A DNA stretch of 26,170 nucleotides from Halobacteriales archaeon QH_8_67_36 (GTDB lineage: Archaea; Halobacteriota; Halobacteria; Halobacteriales; Haloarculaceae), in contig PXQZ01000001.1 of assembly GCA_003021755.1 (NCBI GenBank), positions 1 to 26,170 on the forward strand, read 5' to 3'. Of this stretch, positions 1-8,272 are shown one piece after another. The notes below the pieces were generated by a model that ran no database searches, was not told where the DNA came from, and saw only the letters and a list, made by a program, of their open reading frames with translations. Numbering within the stretch: position 1 is the stretch's first letter; each line of letters opens with the position of its first letter. Made by a program: the position numbers and the translations under genes.

Positions 1-23
1 CCGTTATCACCAGTGAGAACCGA

Positions 24-830
24 CTATAGTTCGCACCGGCCCTCGTAGCTCGCCTCGGCGACGCTCGCGATGGCGGGGTCGTCGCCACACACCGGGCAGT
101 CGGGGTCGGGCGCGATGGGGATCTCGTCGACGGACATCGACCCGGCATCGAACGCCAGCAGTCGGCCGTCGAGCGACTCGCCGTAGTCCATCGCGAGCTT
201 GCAGACCTCGGTGGCCTGCAGACAGCCGATGGTCCCGGGGAGGACGCCGAGCACGCCCGCCGTCGAGCAGTCCGGAACGGTGCCCGCTGGCGGGGCCGTC
301 GGGAACAGACACCGGTAGCAGGCGCCGTCGCCGGTAAACGTCGTCACCTGCCCCTCGAAGCGGAAGACCGCGCCGTGGGAGAAGGGCACCCCGGCGAGCG
401 TACAGGCGTCGTTGACCAGAAACCGGGTGGCGAAGTTGTCGGACGCGTCGACCACGATGTCGTACTCGTCGACGAGGGCGACAGCGTTGTCGGCCGAGAG
501 CCGCAGTTCGTGGGTGTCGACGGTCACGTCGGGGTTCAGGTCGGCCACGAACTCGCGGGCGCTGTCGACTTTCGGCCGACCGACGTCGCTGTCGGCGTGG
601 ATGATCTGGCGCTGGAGGTTCGACCGCTCGACGCGGTCGTTGTCGACGATGCCCAGCCGGCCGATACCGGCGGCGGCGAGATACTGCAGGACCGGCGACC
701 CGAGCCCACCCGCGCCGACCACCAGAACGCTGGCGTCCAGCAGCGCCGCCTGTCCGGCCGGACCCACGTCGTCCATGATGATGTGTCGGGAGTAGCGGTC
801 GAGCTGTTCCGGGTTCAGGTCCGGTCGCAT
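24..830 (-). CDS. ubaA: Ubiquitin-like E1 activating enzyme (UbaA/MoeB/ThiF family)
   Basis: 268 aa. This family adenylates the C-terminal glycine of ubiquitin-like or sulfur-carrier proteins; in haloarchaea UbaA serves the SAMPs, for protein conjugation, molybdopterin synthesis and tRNA thiolation. Visible: the nucleotide-binding loop GAGGLGSP (39-46), VDNDRVERSNLQRQ (62-75), two zinc CxxC pairs (CYRC 171-174, CPVC 245-248), and DCST with a cysteine at 188. From memory, C188 is also the catalytic cysteine number in Haloferax volcanii UbaA, which supports this start. The frame stays open upstream to 1067, but the extra 79 residues are low-complexity and unlike the family, so I use the ATG at 828-830. 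No SAMP or JAMM protease gene is adjacent. The family assignment is secure; ubaA rather than a molybdopterin-only moeB is an inference. Confidence 0.93.
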   Translation of the reverse strand: MRPDLNPEQLDRYSRHIIMDDVGPAGQAALLDASVLVVGAGGLGSPVLQYLAAAGIGRLGIVDNDRVERSNLQRQIIHADSDVGRPKVDSAREFVADLNPDVTVDTHELRLSADNAVALVDEYDIVVDASDNFATRFLVNDACTLAGVPFSHGAVFRFEGQVTTFTGDGACYRCLFPTAPPAGTVPDCSTAGVLGVLPGTIGCLQATEVCKLAMDYGESLDGRLLAFDAGSMSVDEIPIAPDPDCPVCGDDPAIASVAEASYEGRCEL

Positions 831-1063
831 AGCGGCGTGTTGGCCGCCGGCGGACTCTGAGTAACGAACGGACGGCATGAGTAGAAGTGTCGTAGCCGGC
901 CTGTCTGTCGATGTTCTCGGCGATGTCGTCTCCGATGTCGGCACTTGCTGGGACTTCTGTGGTTCCGAGATTCCATTCGGCCACGGCATGACTGTCAAGG
1001 CAAGACCACGTGAGGAGCGGTATGCCCAACCGAATCGGTTCCGAAAACCGGACGGAGCGCGTC

Positions 1064-2563
1064 TCAACAGTCGTAGAGGTCGCGGTACTTCGCGTCGGCG
1101 TAGTCGAGGAAGTGGGCCGCGGTGAACGACTCGCCGGTGGCTTCACGCACGAGTTCGTCGGTCTCGTAGCGGGCGCCGTGGCGGTGGACGTTCTCGGTGA
1201 GCCAGTCGTGGAGCGGGTCGAACTCGCCCTCGCGGACCAGCGCGTCCACGTCGCCCACGTCCGCCCGGAGGTGGTGGTCCAGCTGGGCGGCCAACACCGA
1301 CCCCAGCGTGTAGGTCGGGAAGTAGCCGATTGCGCCGTTGGTCCAGTGAATGTCCTGCAGGCACCCCTTGGCGTCGGTTTCGGGCCGGACGCCGAGATAC
1401 GCTGCCATCTTCTCGTTCCACACCTCGGGCACGTCCTCGACGGCCAGGTCGCCCCGAATCAGGTCGCGCTCGATCTCGAAGCGCAGCACGATGTGCATGT
1501 GGTAGGTGAGTTCGTCGGCCTCGACGCGAACGAGGTTGTCCGGATGGACGGTGTTTGCGGCCTCGTAGAACTCGCGGGGCGAGGCGTCGGTGCCGAGGTG
1601 GTCGTTGGCCGTGGCGGCGAAGAACTCCCAGAACGGCTCGGTTCGGCCGACGTGGTTCTCCCAGAACCGGGACTGTGACTCATGAACCGAGAGGTCCCGG
1701 CTGTCCCCCAGCGGCGTCCCGTACTGCTCCTGGGGCAGCCCCAGCGTGTAGGTGGCGTGGCCGAACTCGTGGATGGTCGAGCCGACGGCGTCCATCGGGT
1801 CGTCGGGCTTGAACCGGGTGGTGACGCGGGCGTCGAACTGCGTCCCCGTGGAGAACGGGGGGGGCGCAGTGTCGAGACGGCCGTGGTCCCAGTCGTAGCC
1901 CAGCGCGTCGAGTGCGTCCTCGACCAGTCCGTGCTGGGTGTCGTCGTCGTAGGTACCGGAGAAGGGGTCCGCGAGGGTAGCGTCGCTGTCGGCGATATCG
2001 TCGATGAGCGGGACGAGCGCCTCGCGCAGGCGCGTCAGAACCTCCTCGGCGGTGTCGATGCCCAGATACGGTTCGTACTCCTCGAACAGCACCTCGTAGG
2101 GGTCCCGGTCGGGGTCGATGGCGGCGGCGTACTCCCGGCGGAGTTCGACCATCTCCTCAAGGGTGTCTACGAACATCGCGAAGTCGTCTTCCGCCTTGGC
2201 CTCCTCCCAGACCGGCAGCGCGTTCGACGACGCTTCGGAGATGCGCTCGACGAGGTCCGAGGGGACCCGCACCGCCCGCTCGTGGTCCCGCCGGACCTCG
2301 CGGACGACGGCTCGCTGTTCGGCGTCGAGGTCGGCGTCGTCGAGTTCGTCCAGCCACTCGCCGAGCCGGTCGTCGGTCAGCAGGTCGTGATGGAGCGTCG
2401 AGAGGGCGGAGGACTGCTTGGCGCGGGCGGGCGTGCCGCCGCTTGGCATCATCACCTGCTGGTCCCACTGGAGGACGCTGCCGGCGTCGCCGACGTAGTG
2501 GAGCTGCCGGACGTGCTCCAGGAACTGCTCGTAGGTCTCGCTTGCCTCGGTCGTTGTTGCCAT
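1064..2563 (-). CDS. Metallocarboxypeptidase, M32 (Taq/Pfu carboxypeptidase) family
   Basis: 499 aa, normal for M32. These are cytoplasmic zinc enzymes that remove C-terminal residues from peptides. Visible: the HEFGH zinc motif (265-269), HESQSR (294-299) supplying the third ligand, and the DARVTT box (244-249) matching the family DxRxT motif. The family HPF motif just upstream reads PPF here (residues 235-237), so its histidine is replaced by proline; in the DNA this lies in a run of eight C on the coding strand (G on plus). A TATA-like element (plus-strand gattaaag, 2585-2592) is about 26 bases before the ATG, which suggests a leaderless transcript. The gene runs in the same direction as ubaA and the next gene, but with its own promoter. 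Family assignment is firm; activity depends on the HPF change. Confidence 0.95.
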   Translation of the reverse strand: MATTTEASETYEQFLEHVRQLHYVGDAGSVLQWDQQVMMPSGGTPARAKQSSALSTLHHDLLTDDRLGEWLDELDDADLDAEQRAVVREVRRDHERAVRVPSDLVERISEASSNALPVWEEAKAEDDFAMFVDTLEEMVELRREYAAAIDPDRDPYEVLFEEYEPYLGIDTAEEVLTRLREALVPLIDDIADSDATLADPFSGTYDDDTQHGLVEDALDALGYDWDHGRLDTAPPPFSTGTQFDARVTTRFKPDDPMDAVGSTIHEFGHATYTLGLPQEQYGTPLGDSRDLSVHESQSRFWENHVGRTEPFWEFFAATANDHLGTDASPREFYEAANTVHPDNLVRVEADELTYHMHIVLRFEIERDLIRGDLAVEDVPEVWNEKMAAYLGVRPETDAKGCLQDIHWTNGAIGYFPTYTLGSVLAAQLDHHLRADVGDVDALVREGEFDPLHDWLTENVHRHGARYETDELVREATGESFTAAHFLDYADAKYRDLYDC

Positions 2564-2584
2564 GCAGTGGGGTTAGACCCGAGC

Positions 2585-2592
2585 GATTAAAG
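2585..2592 (-). promoter_or_regulatory. TATA-like box of the M32 carboxypeptidase gene
   Basis: Minus-strand ctttaatc is centred about 26 bases before the ATG at 2563. This is the spacing of a haloarchaeal TATA box for a leaderless or very short-leader mRNA. It is inferred from position and A/T content only. Confidence 0.55.
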
Positions 2593-2624
2593 ACGCATTG
2601 CCCGCCGAAGAGTGGACGATGCGG

Positions 2625-3848
2625 TCAGTCGGTTCGACGGCGCAGCCACGCCCCGGCGCCCAGCAACCACCCGAGAAGCGCCGAGCCGGCGCCGAAACCG
2701 GGGCCAGATGCACCGGCTGCCGTCGACGGCGTCCCGGCCGTCGAGGGGGTCCCAGTCGTAGGCCGGGCCGTTCCAGTGGCCCGCGCAGTCGGTGACGGCG
2801 TCGCCGACGCGGACCCCGAGGCCGACAACTCGAACGTGCCGACGACGCCCGCGTGGTCGGAGGGCCAGACCTCGACCGTCTCCCCGTCGATCTCCGCCGT
2901 GGTGCGGTCCGTGGGTCGATGGCCGACGCGGTCGATAGCCGTCGGTGTGACCGCCCCGCGGTACAGCAGCGTGTCGATGCGCCGGTCGAGCAGCGAGTCG
3001 TCGTTGCGCAGGTCCTTGGCCTGACAGCAGGTGTGGCCGTCCGCCTCGGGCCGGAGTTCGGTGTAGGGGTCGGCGAACGAGCGGGTCAGCAGGTCGTACG
3101 TCTCCGCGCCCGGGGCGCTGTTGAGGTCCCCACAGAGGACCACCGGCCGGTCGTCGGGCAGAGCGTCGAGCAGTTCCGCTGCCTGCTGGCGCCGGTAGCG
3201 TGGCGAGGCCGAGGATAGATGTGTCGAGACGAGGTCGCTGTCGGGAACCGGAAGTTCGAGGACGGCGTCGTAGGTCGCCGTCACCGGGTCGGCCGTCTCG
3301 CGGTCGCTCCGGACGAGGACGACGTTCCGGTCCGTGAGACGAAGGTCGACCGGGCCGTCGTCCGTCTCGGCGGGTAGTTCGAAGTCGTTGGTCACCGTCT
3401 CGGCGGCGACGGCGTAGTCGAGCCCTCGCTCGGAAAGCGCCGTCCGAATCAGGTCGAGCAGGTCGACCACGACTTCGGCGGCCGCCTCGCCCGACTCGGT
3501 GCCGTAGTCCCCCGGTTCCTGCCGGCGAAGTAACACCGCCTCCTGTAGCGCCAGCACGTCCGCGTCGGCGGCCTCGACCGACGCGGCGATGCTGTCGGCG
3601 CGGGCCGCGTACAGGTCGGGCTCGATGTCCGCGAGGAACCCGCCGGTCACCTCGCGGACCTCGGCCAGTGACTCCGCCCGCAACAGTTCGGCGACGTCGA
3701 AGCCGAGATACGCGTTCTGGGTCATGACCGTCGTATCCGTGGACTGTCCGACGGCCGTCCCGGCCGCGCCGGCGAGTCCGGCCGCGGCGACCGCACTGCC
3801 GAGCAGCGCCCGACGAGTAACTGGCGAGCGTGTGGTAGGCGAACGCAT
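2625..3848 (-). CDS. Exported endonuclease/exonuclease/phosphatase-fold protein with Tat signal and PGF-CTERM tail
   Basis: 407 aa from the ATG at 3846-3848; an in-frame ATG five codons upstream is less likely. N-terminus: a twin-arginine signal (TRRALLG, 11-17, then an Ala/Gly-rich hydrophobic stretch). The catalytic domain shows family motifs in order: TQNAYLG near 43-49, LALQEA, CGDLNSAPG and a C-terminal PSDHAGV. This Mg-dependent fold covers DNase I-like nucleases, sphingomyelinases and inositol phosphatases; the substrate cannot be told from sequence. A Thr/Pro/Ala-rich linker leads to PGFG (383-386), a hydrophobic helix and RRR, the tripartite PGF-CTERM signal processed by archaeosortase A. 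The protein is therefore probably exported folded, cut and lipid-anchored outside the cell. An extracellular nuclease or phosphatase scavenging phosphate or nucleotides is plausible but inferred. Confidence 0.9.
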   Translation of the reverse strand: MRSPTTRSPVTRRALLGSAVAAAGLAGAAGTAVGQSTDTTVMTQNAYLGFDVAELLRAESLAEVREVTGGFLADIEPDLYAARADSIAASVEAADADVLALQEAVLLRRQEPGDYGTESGEAAAEVVVDLLDLIRTALSERGLDYAVAAETVTNDFELPAETDDGPVDLRLTDRNVVLVRSDRETADPVTATYDAVLELPVPDSDLVSTHLSSASPRYRRQQAAELLDALPDDRPVVLCGDLNSAPGAETYDLLTRSFADPYTELRPEADGHTCCQAKDLRNDDSLLDRRIDTLLYRGAVTPTAIDRVGHRPTDRTTAEIDGETVEVWPSDHAGVVGTFELSASGSASATPSPTARATGTARPTTGTPSTAGTPSTAAGASGPGFGAGSALLGWLLGAGAWLRRRTD

Positions 3849-3930
3849 CGGGAGTAACTGCACGGGGCCGACGGAAAAAATGTCGGTCGTCGTATCAGTC
3901 GTGTCCGCGTGTCACCGGGCCGAATCCGTC

Positions 3931-5007
3931 TCACCGGGGCCACGACGCGACGACGCCGTCGTAGATGCGCCGGCACCGCCGCAGGACCTCGACGGAGACG
4001 CTCTCGTCGGCTGTGTGGGCCTCGCCGGGTTCGGCCGCGCCGACGACGACGCAGTCGGTGCCGGCGGCGGCGAGCCATCCAGCGTCCGTGGCGTGGGGCT
4101 TGACGACGTGTTCGGGGTCACCGTCCTGTGACTCAGCCGTCGCGGCCAGTACCGCGTCGGCGAAGTCGGCGTCGCCACAGGCCATCGGCGGGACGTCCTG
4201 GTCGACGCGCAGCGAGACGCCGTCGACGGTCTCGACCCGTTCGAGCGATGCACGCTCGCCCGGTACGGTCCGTTCGTCGACGGTCGCCTCGCAGCGTTCC
4301 GGAACGACGTTCCACGCGGAGCCCCCGTCGATTTCGGTGACGGCCACGCTCCCCCGGAGGTCGTGGCCCAGCACCTCGGCCGTCGGAACGTCGAGGTCGC
4401 GAACGATTTCGACGGCGTCGGTGGCGCGGTAGATGGCGTTCTCGCCGGCCGCGACCTCGCCGGCGTGGGCCGCCTCGCCCTCGGCGACGATGGTCGACCC
4501 CCGCCGGCCCGTGTGGGCGACGGCCACGTCGGTGACACCTGCCGCCGAGTAGCCCGTCGACCCCTCGACGACGACGGCGTAGTCGACCGCGAACCCGTCC
4601 TCGATGGCCGCCTGACACCCCACACCGCCCTGTTCCTCGCCGGCGAACGAGGCGAAGACGAGTTCGCCGTCAGTGGGGTCCGCATCACGGAAGGCGAGCA
4701 TCGCCGCCGCCAGAGACCCCTTCATGTCGGCGGTACCGCGGCCGTACAGCCGGCCGTCTCGCCGGTGTAGCAGATACTCACCCGTATCGACCTGCGAGTC
4801 GTCCGGCGGCACCACGTCGTGGTGGCCGACCAGCGCGAGCGATACCGCGCCCGACCCCGTCCGGGCGATGACGTTGCCGTGCGTGTCCTCGTGGACGGCC
4901 GCGTCGGTGTGGTCGCGGAGCCAGTCCGCGACGAACGCGCCGGCGGCGGACTCGTCCTCGTGACTGGATATCGCGGCCAGGTCCTCGGTGAGAGAGACGA
5001 CGTCCAT
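3931..5007 (-). CDS. M20 family deacylase/peptidase (ArgE/DapE-like)
   Basis: 358 aa, a cytoplasmic di-zinc hydrolase of the ArgE/DapE/ACY1/CPG2 group, which cleaves amide bonds of N-acyl amino acids or small peptides. Visible: GHHDVV (61-66) with H62/D64, GRGTADMKG (89-97) with bridging D94, the catalytic pair GEE (E124, E125), E148 (VVEGST), and H331 in GEAHTADE as the last ligand. The segment from about 160 to 270 is the lid/dimerisation domain. The open frame extends upstream to 5208, but those residues have no family character; the ATG at 5005-5007 starts at MDVVSLTEDL and has a TATA-like box 28 bases upstream. No lysine, arginine or LysW genes are adjacent, so the substrate (acetylornithine, succinyl-DAP, peptide) is undetermined. 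Confidence 0.92.
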   Translation of the reverse strand: MDVVSLTEDLAAISSHEDESAAGAFVADWLRDHTDAAVHEDTHGNVIARTGSGAVSLALVGHHDVVPPDDSQVDTGEYLLHRRDGRLYGRGTADMKGSLAAAMLAFRDADPTDGELVFASFAGEEQGGVGCQAAIEDGFAVDYAVVVEGSTGYSAAGVTDVAVAHTGRRGSTIVAEGEAAHAGEVAAGENAIYRATDAVEIVRDLDVPTAEVLGHDLRGSVAVTEIDGGSAWNVVPERCEATVDERTVPGERASLERVETVDGVSLRVDQDVPPMACGDADFADAVLAATAESQDGDPEHVVKPHATDAGWLAAAGTDCVVVGAAEPGEAHTADESVSVEVLRRCRRIYDGVVASWPR

Positions 5008-5030
5008 ATCGGTCGATGGACCCGGCAGGG

Positions 5031-5038
5031 CAAAGTAT
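5031..5038 (-). promoter_or_regulatory. TATA-like box of the M20 gene
   Basis: Minus-strand gatacttt is centred about 28 bases before the chosen ATG at 5007. It supports that start over the longer open frame and suggests a leaderless transcript. Confidence 0.45.
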
Positions 5039-5056
5039 CCGGCGTCCGCAGTTCTC

Positions 5057-5071
5057 CCGAGTGATACTCGG
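5057..5071. promoter_or_regulatory. Perfect 6-bp inverted repeat between divergent genes
   Basis: ccgagt-gat-actcgg lies in the 102-base gap between the divergent M20 and histidine kinase genes. It is upstream of the M20 TATA-like box and about 40 bases before the kinase ATG. This is the size and placement of a dimeric regulator operator, but chance occurrence in G+C-rich DNA is possible. Confidence 0.25.
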
Positions 5072-5109
5072 CCGGAAGATACACCAGTTACTGGCCAATA
5101 CTGCACCCA

Positions 5110-7320
5110 ATGGAGTTGACAGCCACCCTGTTGGCAGGGACTGTACTGGTCATCGGGGGGGTGCTGGGCCTCGGCGTCGGATACGTCGCCCGACGACAGC
5201 GGGACCACCCGGCGGCCGGGCCACTGTCCATGATGGCGATACCGCCGGGACTCGCGGGGCTCTGTACGGCCGGGGTCGTACTGGCTCCGCAGCTACCGGC
5301 GGCTCGCGTCCCGCTGGCCGCCGCGACGTGGCTGCTGTCGGTGACGCCGGCGTACTTTCTGCTGTTCACGCTGGTCTACACCGGTCGGCGGGACCTGATC
5401 ACCACTCGACGCCGGCGGCTGCTCGTGGCCTTCTACGGGATCGTGGGGGCGGTCGCCATGCTGGAACCGCTGGTACTCGCGGAGGCCACGGTCCGGACGG
5501 TCGACGGGCTGGCGCTGCCCGTGATCGAGTCCCGAACCCGCATCGTCCTCGTCGTGTTGCTGACCGTCTACCCGCTCATCGGCGTCTGTTTCGTGCTTCT
5601 CGGTCGGTTCCTCATCTCGCCGCGGAACATGTACCGCCGACAGACGGCCGTCATCATGCTGGCGGCGTCCACCCCCGTCGTCGGCAGCGTCGTCTTCGAG
5701 GCCGGGTTCAGCCCGCATCCGGGCCTGAACCTGACGGGAGTCTTCTTTACCGTAGAGGCCATCATCATCGCGCTGGCCCTGTTTCGCGTCGATTTCCTCA
5801 GCGTGGAACCGGTCGCGCCGGATATCGTCCTCGAAGAGATGGACGACCCGGTCATCGTCCTCGACGAATCGGACGCGCTCATCGACGCGAACCCGGCCGC
5901 GGCCCCGCTCTTTGACGGGCAGACGCCCATCGGCACGCCTATCGACCAGTACCTTCCGGGGCTGCTGGCAGCCGCTGCTGCCGGCGAGGAGTACGTCCCC
6001 AGCGAGCGCGTCGCCATGACCGACGGCGGTGAGGTCGAGGTGTACGACCTCAACGACACGCCCATCCGGGACCAGTACGACCGCGACCGCGGCAGCGTCG
6101 TGGTCCTGCGCGACGTCTCGCTGCAGAAACGGCGGGAACGAACCCTCGCCAGCCTCCAATCGGTCTCCCAGCAGTTCCTCGGCGCCGAGAGCCGCGAGGA
6201 GGTCATGGAGATCGCCGTGACGACGGCGGACGAGCTGCTGGAGTATCCGTACTCCGGCGCGATGGCGTACGACGCCGACGAGAACGTCCTGCGGCCCGCG
6301 GTGTTCACGGACACGCTCGCCGAGGCCTTCGGGGGCGCCGACACGATCGTTTCGCAGGTCGTCGAACCCGGGGACAACGACGCCTGGCAGGTGTTCGAGT
6401 CGGGGGAGCCGATGCTGGGCAAACCAATCGAGGACCCGGAGGGGAAACTGCCCGCCGAACTCGGCGAGTCGCTGCTCTACCCGCTCGGGGACCACGGCGT
6501 GCTGGGAATCAGCGCTGGCTCCGACCACGACGGGTTCAGCGACAGCGACCGTCGCTTCGTCGGAACGCTCGCCACGACGACGGAGAACGCGCTCGACAGA
6601 GTCCAGAAGGAGCGAGAGCTCCGGGAGAGCCGGGAACTGGTGGAGACCCGCTCCGAGCAGCTCCGCTTTTTCAACAGCGCGTTGCGACACGACCTGCTCA
6701 ACGGGCTGATGGTCGTCCAGGGACACGTCGACCGCCTGGACGCACTCGTTGACGGGGAAGCCGCCGACCGCGTGAAGACGATCGACGACTGGACCCAGGA
6801 CCTCGCACGGATGGCCAAGGAGGTCCGGTCGATGACCCAGACGGTCGCCGGCGAGACGGACGGCGAACTGGAGGCCGTCGACCTCACCGAGGTCCTGACC
6901 GAGAAAGTCGAGAAGTTTCGCCGGGGACACGACGCACTGACGATCACCGACGAGACCGGGCCGTTGCCGCCGGTTCGGGCCGACAGCATGCTGGGGTCGG
7001 TGGTCGAGAACGTCTTCCTGAACGCGGTCGAACACAACGACAGCGAGACGCCGGCTATCGACGTCACGGCGAGCGTCGACGCGGAGAGCGTCACGCTCCG
7101 AATCGGGGACAACGGGCCCGGTGTCGGCGACGAGCGAAAGGAGGTCATCTTCGACGAGACGGTCACCTCCGAGGCGTCCGGCTCGGTCGGGTTCGGCCTC
7201 TACTTCGTCGGCGTGATGCTCGAGCGGTACGGCGGCGACGTCTGGTTCGAGGACCGCGACGACGGGCGCGACGGCGTCGTCGCCGTCATCGAACTCCCGC
7301 GGGCGGACGCTGTCGCGTGA
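5110..7320 (+). CDS. Membrane sensor histidine kinase: 7TM-PAS-GAF-HisKA-HATPase
   Basis: 736 aa. Residues 1-228 hold about seven hydrophobic segments (near 5-27, 40-60, 70-91, 104-124, 145-168, 179-197, 206-225), matching the N-terminal 7TM region of haloarchaeal kinases. A PAS-like domain follows (about 238-340; MDDPVIVLDESDALIDANPAA), then a GAF-like domain (about 345-495), a charged coiled-coil linker (497-520), the phosphoacceptor H-box ALRHDLLNG with H527, and the ATPase domain with N-box ENVFLNAVEHND (633-644), DNGPGVG (667-673) and GFGLYF (694-699). All catalytic motifs are intact. The signal is unknown; GAF and PAS suggest a small-molecule or redox input. No response regulator is adjacent, so it is an orphan kinase in this window. 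It starts 102 bases from the divergent M20 gene; I see no clear TATA box. Confidence 0.95.
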   Translation: MELTATLLAGTVLVIGGVLGLGVGYVARRQRDHPAAGPLSMMAIPPGLAGLCTAGVVLAPQLPAARVPLAAATWLLSVTPAYFLLFTLVYTGRRDLITTRRRRLLVAFYGIVGAVAMLEPLVLAEATVRTVDGLALPVIESRTRIVLVVLLTVYPLIGVCFVLLGRFLISPRNMYRRQTAVIMLAASTPVVGSVVFEAGFSPHPGLNLTGVFFTVEAIIIALALFRVDFLSVEPVAPDIVLEEMDDPVIVLDESDALIDANPAAAPLFDGQTPIGTPIDQYLPGLLAAAAAGEEYVPSERVAMTDGGEVEVYDLNDTPIRDQYDRDRGSVVVLRDVSLQKRRERTLASLQSVSQQFLGAESREEVMEIAVTTADELLEYPYSGAMAYDADENVLRPAVFTDTLAEAFGGADTIVSQVVEPGDNDAWQVFESGEPMLGKPIEDPEGKLPAELGESLLYPLGDHGVLGISAGSDHDGFSDSDRRFVGTLATTTENALDRVQKERELRESRELVETRSEQLRFFNSALRHDLLNGLMVVQGHVDRLDALVDGEAADRVKTIDDWTQDLARMAKEVRSMTQTVAGETDGELEAVDLTEVLTEKVEKFRRGHDALTITDETGPLPPVRADSMLGSVVENVFLNAVEHNDSETPAIDVTASVDAESVTLRIGDNGPGVGDERKEVIFDETVTSEASGSVGFGLYFVGVMLERYGGDVWFEDRDDGRDGVVAVIELPRADAVA

Positions 7321-7492
7321 CCGGTCAGGAACCCGGAGTCACCGCAGTCCGGCGTACGCGGGGTCGAAGTCCGCGTTTCGGTTACCGTCGGGCCCGAAGG
7401 CAGTGCGACGTGGTGGTAAAGGCCTGCCTGTCAGTTCGTGAAACGGCGGCGAAAGGAAAAGGTTCAGAACGGCGTCCGCCGATGGACGGGTA
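7321..7492. other. Intergenic stretch without a supported gene
   Basis: 172 bases between the kinase stop and the permease ATG. A minus-strand frame crosses it and ends at 7339, but it has no start outside the permease gene and no recognisable domain. The promoter of the permease gene probably lies at its right end, but no convincing TATA box is visible. Confidence 0.4.
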
Positions 7493-8212
7493 ATGTCTGC
7501 CACCGTCTTCGGCGCACTGGCCACTGCGGGGCTGCTCGGCGTGACCCACGCTATCGAACCCGACCACGTCGCCGGCATCTCGTCGCTGACAAGCGAGTAC
7601 GGCGATTCGCGGCTCTCGGCGCTCGTCGGGGCGTGTTTCAGCCTCGGCCACGTCGCGCTGGTCGTCGCGTGGCTCGTGGTCGCCTACGCGCTGCTGGGAC
7701 GGACCGAATTCCCACCCGTCTTCGACGCCGTTGGGACCGTCGGCGTCGGCGTCGTGCTGGGGCTGCTGGGTGCCGTGATGGCGCTGGGCGGCCTGCACAG
7801 CGTCGTCCGGACCGACGAGCACGACCACGGGGACCGGAGCCACAGCCACCCGCACCTGCACCTGCCGCTTCCGGGCGTCGACAGCGAGTCCCACGACCAC
7901 GACACCGCCGCCTATCTCAAGACCGGCGTCGTCGGCGCGCTGTTTACCCTCTCGCCGCCGGTGTCGATGATGGTGTTCGCCGCGACGCTGTTCCCGGACT
8001 ACGGGAGCGGTGTCGTCGGCCTGGCCGTCCTCACCTACGGCGTGGCCATCACCGCGACGATGAGCGCTATCGGCGCAGGGGCCGGCGCCGTCTTCGGGGC
8101 CACGAGCCAGTGGAGCGGGCGACTCTACGGCGGCGTCCGGACCGTCGCCGGCGTCGCTATCGTCGCGCTGGCTGGCTCGCTCCTGCTCGACGGTGTCGTC
8201 GTCCTGCTGTAG
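7493..8212 (+). CDS. NicO/UreH-type nickel/cobalt permease-like membrane protein
   Basis: 239 aa, mostly hydrophobic, with about six membrane segments. The first helix carries THAIEPDHVAGI (18-29), matching the metal-binding H-x4-DH signature of nickel/cobalt transporters and their UreH/SafA-like relatives. A second helix has SLGH (50-53). A central cytoplasmic or external loop (about 108-136) is packed with His and Asp (DEHDHGD, SHSHPHLHL, ESHDHD), typical of NicO/RcnA metal-binding loops. The C-terminal half repeats the hydrophobic pattern (GALFTLSPPVSMMVFAATLF). Transport of Ni2+ or Co2+ across the cytoplasmic membrane is the likely role; direction (uptake or efflux) is not determinable. 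No urease, cobalamin or hydrogenase genes are adjacent. It is followed by the PIN-ATPase gene 60 bases away, which appears to have its own promoter. Confidence 0.82.
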   Translation: MSATVFGALATAGLLGVTHAIEPDHVAGISSLTSEYGDSRLSALVGACFSLGHVALVVAWLVVAYALLGRTEFPPVFDAVGTVGVGVVLGLLGAVMALGGLHSVVRTDEHDHGDRSHSHPHLHLPLPGVDSESHDHDTAAYLKTGVVGALFTLSPPVSMMVFAATLFPDYGSGVVGLAVLTYGVAITATMSAIGAGAGAVFGATSQWSGRLYGGVRTVAGVAIVALAGSLLLDGVVVLL

Positions 8213-8244
8213 CCCGCGACCGCGGCCGCACGGACTCCACACCC

Positions 8245-8250
8245 TTTTCA
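8245..8250 (+). promoter_or_regulatory. TATA-like element of the PIN-ATPase gene
   Basis: ttttca is centred about 26 bases before the ATG at 8273, in otherwise G+C-rich DNA. It may double as a T-rich terminator for the permease gene. Confidence 0.4.
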
Positions 8251-8272
8251 ACGCCTGCGACAAAGCCCGGGT

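Noticed and set aside
831..1067. N-terminal extension of ubaA to an ATG at 1067
   Set aside because: The extra residues do not match the family, and the ATG at 830 places the catalytic cysteine at position 188, as I recall for Haloferax UbaA.
7339..7578. 79-residue minus-strand frame ending before the permease
   Set aside because: Most of it is antisense to the permease N-terminus; the remaining 30 residues have no start or domain.
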